Shown here in pieces: positions 13,889 to 21,797 of a stretch of DNA of 32,634 nucleotides. This DNA is from Lachnospiraceae bacterium UBA3692 (GTDB taxonomy: Bacteria > Bacillota > Clostridia > Lachnospirales > Lachnospiraceae): positions 1-32,634 of the forward strand of contig DFIR01000080.1 of assembly GCA_002372815.1 (NCBI GenBank), read 5' to 3'. Positions within the stretch are counted from its first letter, which is position 1; each line of letters starts with the position of its first letter. A program made the position numbers and the translations under genes. Below the pieces are notes generated by a model that searched no databases, was not told where the DNA came from, and saw nothing but the letters and a program-made list of their open reading frames with translations.

Positions 13889-15382
13889 ATGGACAGAAGC
13901 AGTGGGATCCTGATGCCTGTTTTCTCCCTTCCGGGGAGGTACGGGATCGGGTGCTTATCCGGGGAAGCATATCGATTTGTGGATTTTCTGAAGGAGGCGG
14001 GGCAGACATACTGGCAGATCCTGCCCCTGTGCCCGACCGGTTACGGGGACTCCCCCTACCAGTCCTTTTCGACGTTTGCGGGGAACCCGTATTTTCTCAG
14101 TCCGGACGCCCTGCTTCAGGAAGGGCTGCTGACGCAGGAGGAGTGCGACGCCGCGGCGGAGGGCGCCGGGGACGCCGGGAAGGTCGATTACGGGAAGCTG
14201 TACCGGGAGAGACCGGCGCTGCTGCAGAAGGCCTTCGGACGGAGCCGCCACGAGGAGACCGCGGAATACCACCGCTTCTGCCAGCAGAATGCCTTCTGGC
14301 TGGAGGACTATGCGCTCTTCATGGCCTGCAAGGAGGCCCGCGGGGGCCTGAGCCTGTTTGAGTGGGAGGAATCCGTCTTCGACCGGGATTCGGAGACGAT
14401 GGTCACGCTGCGGGCGGAATATGAGGACGCGGTCCGCTACCACAAGTGGGTGCAGTTCACTTTCGACAGACAGTGGAAGGCGCTGAAGGACTATGCGAAC
14501 GCAGCGGGGATCCGCATCATCGGCGACATTCCCATCTACGTCTCCGCCGACAGCGCGGACTTCTGGGCGCACCGGGAGCTCTTCCAGCTGGACGAGCGGG
14601 GCAGGATCCGGATGGTGGCTGGCGTGCCGCCGGACGGCTTCTCCGCGGACGGGCAGCTCTGGGGGAACCCTCTCTATGACTGGGCGGAGCATGCGAGGAC
14701 CGGCTACGACTGGTGGATCCGCCGCATCAACAAGTGCCGGGAACTGTACGACGTGATCCGGATCGATCACTTCCGTGGCTTCGACGAGTACTTCGCCATC
14801 CCGGCCGAAGACGTGAACGCCGCCCGCGGCCACTGGGAGAAAGGTCCCGGCATGGACCTCTTCGGAGCCCTGCGGACCGCCTGCGGGGAGCCCGAGATCA
14901 TCGCCGAGGACCTGGGCTACGTGACCGACACCGTCCGGCAGCTGGTCCGGGACACCGGCTTCCCCAACATGAAAGTCCTGGAATTCGCCTTCGACAGCCG
15001 CGACTCGACCGGGCGGATGGAGTACCTGCCTTACCGCTTCGGCCACAACTGCGCCGTCTACACCGGGACCCACGACAACGAGACCCTCCGCGGCTGGATG
15101 GACAGCATCCTGCCCGAGGAGCTCGCCGAGGCGCGCGCATATCTCGCGGTGATGACAGACGATCCCGAAGAATTCATTGACAAGATGCTCCGCATGGCCC
15201 AGTCCTCCGCGGCGGACCTGTGCGTGATCCCTCTCCAGGACTACCTGGGCCTGGACAACAGCGCCCGCATCAACAAGCCCTCCACCCAGGGAAGCAACTG
15301 GTGCTGGCGCGTCGCGCCGGCAGCCCTGTCATCACAGCTCGCCGGCCGGATCCGGGAGATGACCCGTCTGTATGGGAGATGA
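13889..15382 (+). CDS. malQ: 4-alpha-glucanotransferase (amylomaltase, GH77)
   Basis: A 497-residue cytoplasmic enzyme that transfers alpha-1,4-glucan segments between maltodextrins during maltose and glycogen metabolism. The family N-terminus SSGILMPVFSLPGRYGIG is present. The catalytic residues fall at the positions expected for bacterial amylomaltases: nucleophile D293 (RIDHFRGF), acid/base E340 (IAEDLG) and transition-state aspartate D396 (GTHDNET). An ATG at 13877 is in frame but without a ribosome site; the ATG at 13889 has GGAGG at 13879-13883 and was chosen. No glycogen phosphorylase or maltose transporter lies next to it. It ends 14 bp before the 61-bp repeat array. Confidence 0.95.
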   Translation: MDRSSGILMPVFSLPGRYGIGCLSGEAYRFVDFLKEAGQTYWQILPLCPTGYGDSPYQSFSTFAGNPYFLSPDALLQEGLLTQEECDAAAEGAGDAGKVDYGKLYRERPALLQKAFGRSRHEETAEYHRFCQQNAFWLEDYALFMACKEARGGLSLFEWEESVFDRDSETMVTLRAEYEDAVRYHKWVQFTFDRQWKALKDYANAAGIRIIGDIPIYVSADSADFWAHRELFQLDERGRIRMVAGVPPDGFSADGQLWGNPLYDWAEHARTGYDWWIRRINKCRELYDVIRIDHFRGFDEYFAIPAEDVNAARGHWEKGPGMDLFGALRTACGEPEIIAEDLGYVTDTVRQLVRDTGFPNMKVLEFAFDSRDSTGRMEYLPYRFGHNCAVYTGTHDNETLRGWMDSILPEELAEARAYLAVMTDDPEEFIDKMLRMAQSSAADLCVIPLQDYLGLDNSARINKPSTQGSNWCWRVAPAALSSQLAGRIREMTRLYGR

Positions 15383-15396
15383 AGCCCTCCGCCGGC

Positions 15397-15778
15397 CACA
15401 GCGGAAATAACGACAGCCGGCAGAAACGTTATAACTGCTGTGGAAATCGAGAAATATCACAGCAGAAATAACGACAGCCTGCAGAAACGTTATAACTGCT
15501 GTGGAAATCGAGAATAATCACAGCGGAAATAACGATAGCCGGCAGAAACGTTATAACCGCTGTGGAAATCGAGAAATATCACAGCAGAAATAACGACAGC
15601 CGGCAGAAACGTTATAACTGCTGTGGAAAAGGGTGAAAATCACAGCGGAAATAACGACAGCCAGCAGAAACGTTATAACTGCTGTGGAAAAGGGTGAAAA
15701 TCACAGCGGAAATAACGACAGCCGGCAGAAACGTTATATCTGCTGTGGAAAATGAGAAATATCACAGCAGTTATAACG
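15397..15778. repeat. 61-bp tandem array of inverted repeats (six units plus a terminal half-unit)
   Basis: CACAGC begins at 15397, 15458, 15519, 15580, 15641, 15702 and 15763, a constant 61-bp period. Each unit holds CACAGCRGAAATAACG, a 14-nt loop (ACAGCCGGCAGAAA, slightly varied), the near-complement CGTTATAACYGCTGTG, and a 15-nt linker. The variable R/Y position covaries in several units (CAG with CTG in units 2 and 4, CGG with CCG in unit 3), and G-T wobble remains in others. Linkers come in two types, one with TCGAGAA and one with GGGTGAAAAT. The last half-unit has TTATAACG, the exact complement of the right arm. The array lies between the convergent malQ and oxidoreductase genes. No protein frame or known repeat family is evident. 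Confidence 0.92.
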
Positions 15779-15796
15779 AGCGTGAGAAAGAAATAA

Positions 15797-15838
15797 CGCA
15801 GCCGGGGCCGTGGAGATCCCTCCACAGCCCCGGCTGCG
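15797..15838 (-). terminator. Strong intrinsic terminator of the oxidoreductase operon
   Basis: CGCAGCCGGGGC (15797-15808) pairs perfectly with GCCCCGGCTGCG (15827-15838), and an inner TGGAG/CTCCA extends the stem. On the minus strand GTTATTTCTTTC follows. It lies 15 bp after the stop of the last minus-strand gene. Confidence 0.7.
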
Positions 15839-15852
15839 CCCTTCATAGAATA

Positions 15853-18801
15853 CTATTGCATTTCCGGATAGTCGCCCTTGCCGGTGATCTTGCGCTTCAG
15901 GATCCTGAAGCCTCTCTTCAGGGCGTAGGGGCCGACACACTTCATCATTTCTTCGGCGGTGTGCATGTCGCTGGCCGCCGGGATGTCGCGGGTCAGGTGG
16001 ATGGCGTCGAATTCGCAGCGGGTGGTGCAGAGGCCGCAGCCGACGCACATGTTGGGATCGACGGTGGTGGCGCCGCACTTGAGGCAGCGGTTTGCTTCCG
16101 CCTTCACCTGCTCCTCGGTCAGCGGCAGGCGCATGTCACGGAAAGATCTGGAAGCTTCCGCGGTGCTGCACTTCATGCCGGGCGTCTGGCGGTCGGCGGT
16201 GTCGTAGCCGTGGATCTGGATATCGTCCCGGTCGAGTTCGATGAACTCCCGGAGGTCGCGGCCGATGGTCAGGGACTGGCCGGGGTGCACGAAGCGGTTG
16301 ATGGAGACCATGCCGGTCTTGCCGTCCGCGATCGCATCGATGGCGAAGCGCGCGCCGTGCTGGATATCGCCGCCCGCGAAGATGTCGGGCTCCGCGGTCT
16401 GCAGCGTCACCGGGTCCGCGATGACCGTGCCGTTCGGGCGCAGCTGCACTTTGGTGCCGGCGAGGAGGTCGCCCCAGGCGGCGCTCTGGCCGATGGCCAT
16501 CAGGACGTTGGCGCAAGGCAGGGAGACGGTCTCGCTCTCATCGTATTTAGGGGCAAAACGATGCTGCCCATCGAACACAGAAGTGCACTTCTTGAAGACG
16601 ATCTCCGTGACCTTCCGGAGCGGCTGTCCGTTCTCGTCGAGAAGGGGCGTGCCGTTTTCGTCCAGGATCGTCTCGGTAAGGATCTCCTTGGGACCCCAGC
16701 CGTTCAGGATCTCGATGCCTTCCGCGAGGAGTTCGGCGACTTCGTCCTTCGCGGCGGGCATTTCATCCCGCTGCTCGAGACAGAGCATGGTGACCTTGCC
16801 GTCCGTGCAGCGCAGAGCTGTGCGGGCGACGTCGGCAGCCACGTTGCCGCCGCCGACCACGACCACGTCGCCGTGGAGACGGACAGGGGAGGCAGACGGC
16901 GCAGAGCCGGCAGAAGCCACTCCGGAGCCGGCAGAAGCAGCCCCGTCATCCGCAGAAGCCGCAGCTTCGCCAAGCGCCACCTTCTTCAGGAAGTCCACGC
17001 CGGACTGCACGCCGGCGGCGTCTTCGCCGGGGACGCCCGCGAGGCGGCCGCCCTGGAGGCCGATGGCGAGGTAGAAGGCCTTGTAGCCCTGTGCGCGGAG
17101 CTCGCCGAGGGTGATGTCCTTGCCGACTTCGACGCCGCAGCGGATCTCGGCGCCCATTCTGCGGATGATGTCGATCTCGCCTTCGAGGACGGCTTTTTCA
17201 AGGCGGAAGGAAGGGATGCCGTTTAAGAGCATGCCGCCGGGGCGGGCTTCCTTCTCGAAGACGGTGACCGGGTAGCCTTCCGTGCGGAGGTAGTAGGCCG
17301 CGGAGAGGCCGGCGGGGCCGGCGCCGATGACGGCGATCTTGCAGTCGTCCCACTGGTTGCCGTCCATGTTGTCGCAGACCGGGACGAAGGTGTCCGGGTT
17401 CTGCAGCTCCCATTGGGCGAGGAATTTCTTGATCTCGTCGATGGCGACGGGCTTGTCGATGGTGCCGCGGGTGCAGCGGTCCTCGCAGCGGCGGTTGCAG
17501 ACGGCGCCGCAGACAGCGGGGAAGGGGTTGTCCTGCCGGATCAGGCGGACAGCCTCCTCATAGCGGCCCTCCGCAGCCATTTTGATGTAGCCCTGCACCG
17601 CGATGTGGGCGGGGCAGGCGGTCTTGCAGGGGGAGGTGCCGGTGTCGTAGCAGTTGATCTTGTTGTGGTCGCGGTAGTCGCGGTCCCACTTGTCCTGGCC
17701 CCAGATGTGGTCGTCCGGGAGCGGATGGACGGGGTAGAGGACCTTGGAGCCGTCCGCGCGGCAGAGCTTCTGGCCGAGCTTCGCGGCACCCGCGGGACAT
17801 ACTTCGACGCATTTGCCGCAGGCGACACATTTATCCGTGTCTACGTGGGCGCGGTAGGCGCTGCGGGACATGTTGGGGGTGTTGAAGAGCTGGGAGGTGC
17901 GCAGGCCGTAGCAGCTGCCGGGAGAGCAGTTGCAGATGCCGACGATGCGGTTCGGGCCGTCCAGGTTGGTGATCTGGTGGACGTAGCCCTTGCGCTCCGC
18001 GCGCATGATGATGTCCATCGCCTCTTCCTTGGTGATGTAGTGGGCGTCTTTGCCGGTCTCCACAAGGAATTCCGCGATGTCGTCGAGACCGATGCACATG
18101 TAGCCCTCGATGTCGCCGACGCCCTCGCCGCGGATGCGCTGGGCCTTGCGGCAGGCGCAGACCATCGTGCAGAGCTTCTCACTCTTTTCGATCCAGTGGG
18201 AGAGGTGCTCCACGCTGACGGAGGTGGGGCAGGCGTCGATGGCCTTCTCCACAGGGATGACGTGCATGCCGATGCCGGCGCCGCCCGGAGGGACCAGCTT
18301 CGCGGCCAGCTCCAGGGGCTCCTGCGGGGCCAGGTTGAACATGGTGGCCACCTCCGGATGCTCGTCCGGGAGCGTCGCGTGTTCGACCATGTATTCGCCG
18401 CTGCCGACCACCCACTTCGGGATCCAGTACTGGATGTGGTGATCCGCGTTGTCGCGGTTCTGCTCGAGGATGCCGATCCAGATCAGGTGATCGATGATCT
18501 TCTGGGCGGCCTCCTCGGACATGCCGTTGCGGGCGGCCAGTTCGGCCGTGGTGAGGCCCGTCCGGCGCTTTTTGAAGCTCAGCATGAACTTCACTTCTTC
18601 TTTGGTGAGCAGGCGGTCGAGGATCCAGAAATCCATGTGGTTCTCTTTCATCCCGCCGGGGAGCTTGCGCGGGATGTTGTCGGTGATCATGACCGCGAGC
18701 TTCTTCACCAGCTTCTTCTTTTCGGGGTCATCGCAGTGATGCCCGTCGACCGGATAATCCAGGCCGTTGATGTGGATCATCGGATTGACTTCTCTGACCA
18801 T
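15853..18801 (-). CDS. Large GltD-like FAD/NAD(P) oxidoreductase with several 4Fe-4S domains
   Basis: A 982-residue flavo-iron-sulfur protein. An N-terminal region of about 320 residues holds a winged-helix-like stretch and cysteine clusters (CACRK, CNCSPGSC). A ferredoxin motif follows (CVACGKCVEVCPAG, about 322-336), then a GltD-type cysteine domain (CKTACPAH near 395, with PFPAVCGAVC), an FAD fold (IAVIGAGPAGLSAA, about 488-501), an NAD(P) fold (VVVVGGGNVAADVA, about 645-658) and a C-terminal ferredoxin (CVGCGLCTTRC, about 919-930). An Ala/Ser/Gly-rich insert of about 30 residues lies near 609-637, before the NAD(P) fold. It probably passes electrons between NAD(P)H and a ferredoxin or partner enzyme. 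The ATG at 18801 has AAAGGA; the open frame further upstream lacks one. It is the last gene of the four-gene set. Confidence 0.85.
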   Translation of the reverse strand: MVREVNPMIHINGLDYPVDGHHCDDPEKKKLVKKLAVMITDNIPRKLPGGMKENHMDFWILDRLLTKEEVKFMLSFKKRRTGLTTAELAARNGMSEEAAQKIIDHLIWIGILEQNRDNADHHIQYWIPKWVVGSGEYMVEHATLPDEHPEVATMFNLAPQEPLELAAKLVPPGGAGIGMHVIPVEKAIDACPTSVSVEHLSHWIEKSEKLCTMVCACRKAQRIRGEGVGDIEGYMCIGLDDIAEFLVETGKDAHYITKEEAMDIIMRAERKGYVHQITNLDGPNRIVGICNCSPGSCYGLRTSQLFNTPNMSRSAYRAHVDTDKCVACGKCVEVCPAGAAKLGQKLCRADGSKVLYPVHPLPDDHIWGQDKWDRDYRDHNKINCYDTGTSPCKTACPAHIAVQGYIKMAAEGRYEEAVRLIRQDNPFPAVCGAVCNRRCEDRCTRGTIDKPVAIDEIKKFLAQWELQNPDTFVPVCDNMDGNQWDDCKIAVIGAGPAGLSAAYYLRTEGYPVTVFEKEARPGGMLLNGIPSFRLEKAVLEGEIDIIRRMGAEIRCGVEVGKDITLGELRAQGYKAFYLAIGLQGGRLAGVPGEDAAGVQSGVDFLKKVALGEAAASADDGAASAGSGVASAGSAPSASPVRLHGDVVVVGGGNVAADVARTALRCTDGKVTMLCLEQRDEMPAAKDEVAELLAEGIEILNGWGPKEILTETILDENGTPLLDENGQPLRKVTEIVFKKCTSVFDGQHRFAPKYDESETVSLPCANVLMAIGQSAAWGDLLAGTKVQLRPNGTVIADPVTLQTAEPDIFAGGDIQHGARFAIDAIADGKTGMVSINRFVHPGQSLTIGRDLREFIELDRDDIQIHGYDTADRQTPGMKCSTAEASRSFRDMRLPLTEEQVKAEANRCLKCGATTVDPNMCVGCGLCTTRCEFDAIHLTRDIPAASDMHTAEEMMKCVGPYALKRGFRILKRKITGKGDYPEMQ

Positions 18802-18876
18802 AGCGGGTCCTTTCTGTACGGTGCGGAACCTTCCGCCGCGGCGGCCGGGGAACGGCGCGCCGCAGCGGAAAGCCGC

Positions 18877-18920
18877 AGGAGCGTCACAGGAACGTCTCAG
18901 GAGCGTCACAAGAGCATTAC
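18877..18920 (-). repeat. Four 11-bp tandem repeats over a stop codon
   Basis: AGGAGCGTCAC (18877), AGGAACGTCTC (18888), AGGAGCGTCAC (18899) and AAGAGCATTAC (18910) follow head to tail. The last one includes the stop codon of the ferredoxin-reductase gene (18917-18919), so the repeat probably grew out of that gene's 3' end into the 115-bp gap. Confidence 0.6.
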
Positions 18921-20149
18921 AGGATCGGGATCTTCACCTTCAGGTCGCTCACCGGATAGGCGGAGCAGGCGTGGAACCAGCCCATCTCCTTATCCATCTG
19001 CCGGCGGCCGTCGCCGAGAGGAGAGACGAAGATCCTGCCGGACAGGAGCTGGCTGCGGCAGAAACCGCATTCGCCGCCCCGGCAGCGCGTGTCGATCAGG
19101 ATGCCGGCGCGCTCGATCGCGACCGCCACGGGCTCGTCCGCCCGCGCCTCGATCACGTCCTCCTGTATGCCGCGCACGACAGTGAGGCGGTAGACCTGCC
19201 CGATCTGTTCTTCCGGGAAGCCCGGGATCTGCTTCACGTTCGAGGGCTGCGCCATCACGTCATGGCGGAAGCGCCGCAGCGTGACGCCCATCGCGTCCAT
19301 CGAGGCGGAGACGGCGCGGTACATCGCCAGCGGGCCGCAGAACATGTAGGTCGTGTCGCCCTCCGAATATTTCTCGATCAGCTCGCGCGTGATGAAGCCC
19401 CGCTCGCCCTTCCAGGAGGGATCGTCGCTCATCACGTGGACGACCTTCAGGCGGCCTTCGTAGGACGGATCCTCCGCGTGCAGGGCGGCGCAGGCCTCCT
19501 CCGCGGCGGCCAGGGTCTCCCCGCACACGATGTCGTCCGCCTTCACGCTCCCGTAGAGGATGGTGAGGTCGACGGGGAGCGTCCCGTGGGCGATCTCCCG
19601 CGCCATCGACACGAACGGCGTGATGCCGCTGCCGCCCGCGAGCGCGACGATCTTCCGGGCGTCCCGGAGAGGCTCGTAATAGAAGGTCCCGTGCGGAAGC
19701 GCGGCGTCCACACGGCAGCCGGTGTGCACATTTTCAAAGAACCAGTCCGGGACGAAATAGGAGACATTGCGCCGGATGGTGATCTCAAAGAAGGGGGTCT
19801 CCCCCTGTGCCTCGTAAGGCGCCGAGGAGATCGTGTAGGCGCGGGACACGAGGCTGTCCCCGATCTGCAGGAAGAAGGTCGCGTACTGACCCGCCTGGAA
19901 GGCCGGGATGTGGCTCTTCGTGCCGTCGTCGTTGGAGGCCGGCTCGAACCGGTAGGTCCGGGAGGTCGGAGAGGCGTCCCGCACCTGGGTGACGACGAAG
20001 GTCTGCCGCCCGGGGTGCAGCGCGTCCGCGAGCTCCCGGATCGGGTCCTTCGGATCCGGCACGGGGCTGGCGGCCTGGATCATCTCCCGGCGCATCTTCG
20101 TGACACGCGAGGCGCCGCCGATATCTTTCAGAAATCCCTTCACTTTCAT
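18917..20149 (-). CDS. FNR-type NAD(P)H reductase fused to a plant-type 2Fe-2S ferredoxin
   Basis: A 410-residue cytoplasmic electron carrier. An FAD-binding barrel carries RAYTISS (103-109, the RxYxxS flavin motif), the NAD(P) domain has GGSGITPF (172-179), and a C-terminal ferredoxin supplies C356, C361, C364 and C395 (CX4CX2CX30C). This layout takes electrons from NAD(P)H through FAD to a 2Fe-2S centre and on to an oxygenase or reductase partner. In an anaerobe a reductase partner is expected, and the translationally coupled gene upstream (ATGA overlap at 20146-20149) encodes a candidate. A GGGAGGT ribosome site lies inside that upstream gene. About 45 N-terminal residues precede the FAD barrel and have no assigned role. 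Confidence 0.9.
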   Translation of the reverse strand: MKVKGFLKDIGGASRVTKMRREMIQAASPVPDPKDPIRELADALHPGRQTFVVTQVRDASPTSRTYRFEPASNDDGTKSHIPAFQAGQYATFFLQIGDSLVSRAYTISSAPYEAQGETPFFEITIRRNVSYFVPDWFFENVHTGCRVDAALPHGTFYYEPLRDARKIVALAGGSGITPFVSMAREIAHGTLPVDLTILYGSVKADDIVCGETLAAAEEACAALHAEDPSYEGRLKVVHVMSDDPSWKGERGFITRELIEKYSEGDTTYMFCGPLAMYRAVSASMDAMGVTLRRFRHDVMAQPSNVKQIPGFPEEQIGQVYRLTVVRGIQEDVIEARADEPVAVAIERAGILIDTRCRGGECGFCRSQLLSGRIFVSPLGDGRRQMDKEMGWFHACSAYPVSDLKVKIPIL

Positions 20150-21717
20150 CTGTCGGCACCTCCCTTCGCTTCTTTCTGTGCGGCCTTGTCCCGGCGCTCC
20201 AGGTCCTCCAGGATCGCCTTCGCCGCCGCCCGGCCGTTCGTGACGGCGGGGCCCATGCCGTTGCCGCTGATCGCGTGCGCGCCGGCGAACTCGAGACCCT
20301 CGATGAAGTGGTCCTCCTCCTTCATCTGGAGCCTGGCCACCGCGTGGTCGTCGATGCTGTGGGAGTAGCCGTAGATGCTGCCCTTCCAGGCGCCGACGTA
20401 GTGGGAGACCGTGACGGGCGTCTCCACCTCGATCTCCACGATGTGCTCCCGCAGGTGCACGCCGGTCGTCTGCTCGTATTCCGAGATCATCTGGTCCGCC
20501 AGGCGGCGCTTGAAATCGAAGTACTCCGACTCCTTGAGATCCAGGAAGCCGTCCACGAGCGGCAGCGTCGTGATCGAGAACTGGGTATAGCCTTCCGGCG
20601 TGCAGCCCGGATTGGCGAGGTTGAGGCAGATGGAGGTCAGGAAGCGGTAAGGGCCGGTCGTGTGCAGGTCCTTCCAGATCTCGTCCGTGTCCATCGTATT
20701 GCCCGAGAAAATATTGTAATCCTTGATCCCCAGCTGCTCGGGCGTGCCCTCCAGGACCATCATGACGGAGACGGGGCAGACGCTGAGCCGGCGGCCGTTG
20801 ACGTGCTTCACCGCGCCTTCCGGGACCTCCGAGAGGGGCTCGATCATCTGTGTGTACACTTTGTTGGGATAGGCGCCGCTGACGACGTAGTCGGCGTGGA
20901 TCTCATCGCCGCGCTTCGTGCGGACACCGTACACCCTGCCGTCCCTGACGAGGATCTTGTCCACTTCCTGGCGCAGCTCGAACTGCGCGCCGTTCTCCTC
21001 GACGCGGGCCTGCATCTTCATGCTCATCTCGTGGGAGAAGCCGCGGCACACATAGCTGCCGCCGCGGAAGTAGTCGGCCATCAGGAAGGCGTAGATCGTG
21101 AACGGAAGCGTGGACATCGGGTTGCCGACGTAGATCCAGTAGGGCGTCAGGATCTCCTCGACCTCCTTCGGGAAGCCGAAGGTCGCCATCACTTCCTGGG
21201 CGGTGTAGCCGGCAGTTTTCACGAATTCGGGGTGCTGCAGGAGCATCTGCACCTTGCTCATGGGGGTGACGGAGAGGGTGTTCATGGAGTCGTACACGGT
21301 GTTGCACAGGTCCATGAACTCCAGGACCTTCTTCCCCCAGCCGGGGTACTGGGCGTCGATCTCCATGGACATGCGCCCGAAGCCGGCGTGCAGGGTGATG
21401 TCGATGCCGTCGGTGGTCTGGATGAAGCGGTAGGCCTCCGGCACCTTCAGCCAGTCGATGCTGACGCCTGCCTCGTCGAAGAAGGCGCCGACCTTGAGAC
21501 GGTCCTTCTTCGAGCCGATGCTCATCATCTCGTGGAGCGTCGCCTCGATCTCGATCCCGTCGCGGACGTAGCTGGTGGCGAGGCCGCCGGGAAGGTTGTG
21601 TTTCTCCAGGATCAGGATGTCCTTCACGCCTTTGAGCTGCAGCTGCAGGGCGCAGGCCATGCCCGCGAGGCCGCCGCCGATGATGACGACCTCGTAATGC
21701 TCTTTGTAGAAAGCCAT
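20146..21717 (-). CDS. Phytoene-desaturase/retinol-saturase-like FAD oxidoreductase
   Basis: A 523-residue flavoprotein of the CrtI/CrtISO/RetSat superfamily. The FAD motif VVIIGGGLAGMACALQL starts at residue 10, and the C-terminal FAD segment reads GLEFAGAHAISGNGMGPAV. Relatives desaturate, isomerise or saturate polyene chains: phytoene desaturase removes hydrogen, whereas retinol saturase reduces one bond of a conjugated polyene. No phytoene synthase or other carotenoid gene is nearby, so carotenoid synthesis is unlikely. Lying next to a fatty acid isomerase gene and coupled to an NAD(P)H:2Fe-2S reductase, it is a candidate reductase of conjugated fatty acids; this is inference. A GGAGG site lies 7 nt before the ATG. 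Some family members act on sterols or amines instead. Confidence 0.8.
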   Translation of the reverse strand: MAFYKEHYEVVIIGGGLAGMACALQLQLKGVKDILILEKHNLPGGLATSYVRDGIEIEATLHEMMSIGSKKDRLKVGAFFDEAGVSIDWLKVPEAYRFIQTTDGIDITLHAGFGRMSMEIDAQYPGWGKKVLEFMDLCNTVYDSMNTLSVTPMSKVQMLLQHPEFVKTAGYTAQEVMATFGFPKEVEEILTPYWIYVGNPMSTLPFTIYAFLMADYFRGGSYVCRGFSHEMSMKMQARVEENGAQFELRQEVDKILVRDGRVYGVRTKRGDEIHADYVVSGAYPNKVYTQMIEPLSEVPEGAVKHVNGRRLSVCPVSVMMVLEGTPEQLGIKDYNIFSGNTMDTDEIWKDLHTTGPYRFLTSICLNLANPGCTPEGYTQFSITTLPLVDGFLDLKESEYFDFKRRLADQMISEYEQTTGVHLREHIVEIEVETPVTVSHYVGAWKGSIYGYSHSIDDHAVARLQMKEEDHFIEGLEFAGAHAISGNGMGPAVTNGRAAAKAILEDLERRDKAAQKEAKGGADR

Positions 21718-21757
21718 AGGAACCTCCAGGTGTTGTCTGCGGGACAGAAGAGAGGAC

Positions 21758-21785
21758 CGCCCCGGGACCGCATCGGCCCGGGGCG
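21758..21785 (-). promoter_or_regulatory. GC-rich hairpin between isomerase and desaturase-like genes
   Basis: CGCCCCGGG (21758-21766) pairs perfectly with CCCGGGGCG (21777-21785). On the minus strand it is followed by GTCCTCTCTTCTGTCCC, pyrimidine-rich but not a U-run. A partial terminator or mRNA stabiliser that raises the isomerase message relative to the downstream genes is plausible. Confidence 0.45.
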
Positions 21786-21797
21786 TCGCTTCGATCC

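Noticed and set aside
15397..15778. CRISPR array or riboswitch cluster
   Set aside because: Loops and linkers are repeated rather than unique, and no aptamer signature is evident; it is a tandem inverted-repeat array.
20146..21717. Carotenoid biosynthesis (phytoene desaturase) gene
   Set aside because: The superfamily fits, but no phytoene synthase, cyclase or prenyltransferase is nearby, and its partners are a fatty acid isomerase and an NAD(P)H reductase.
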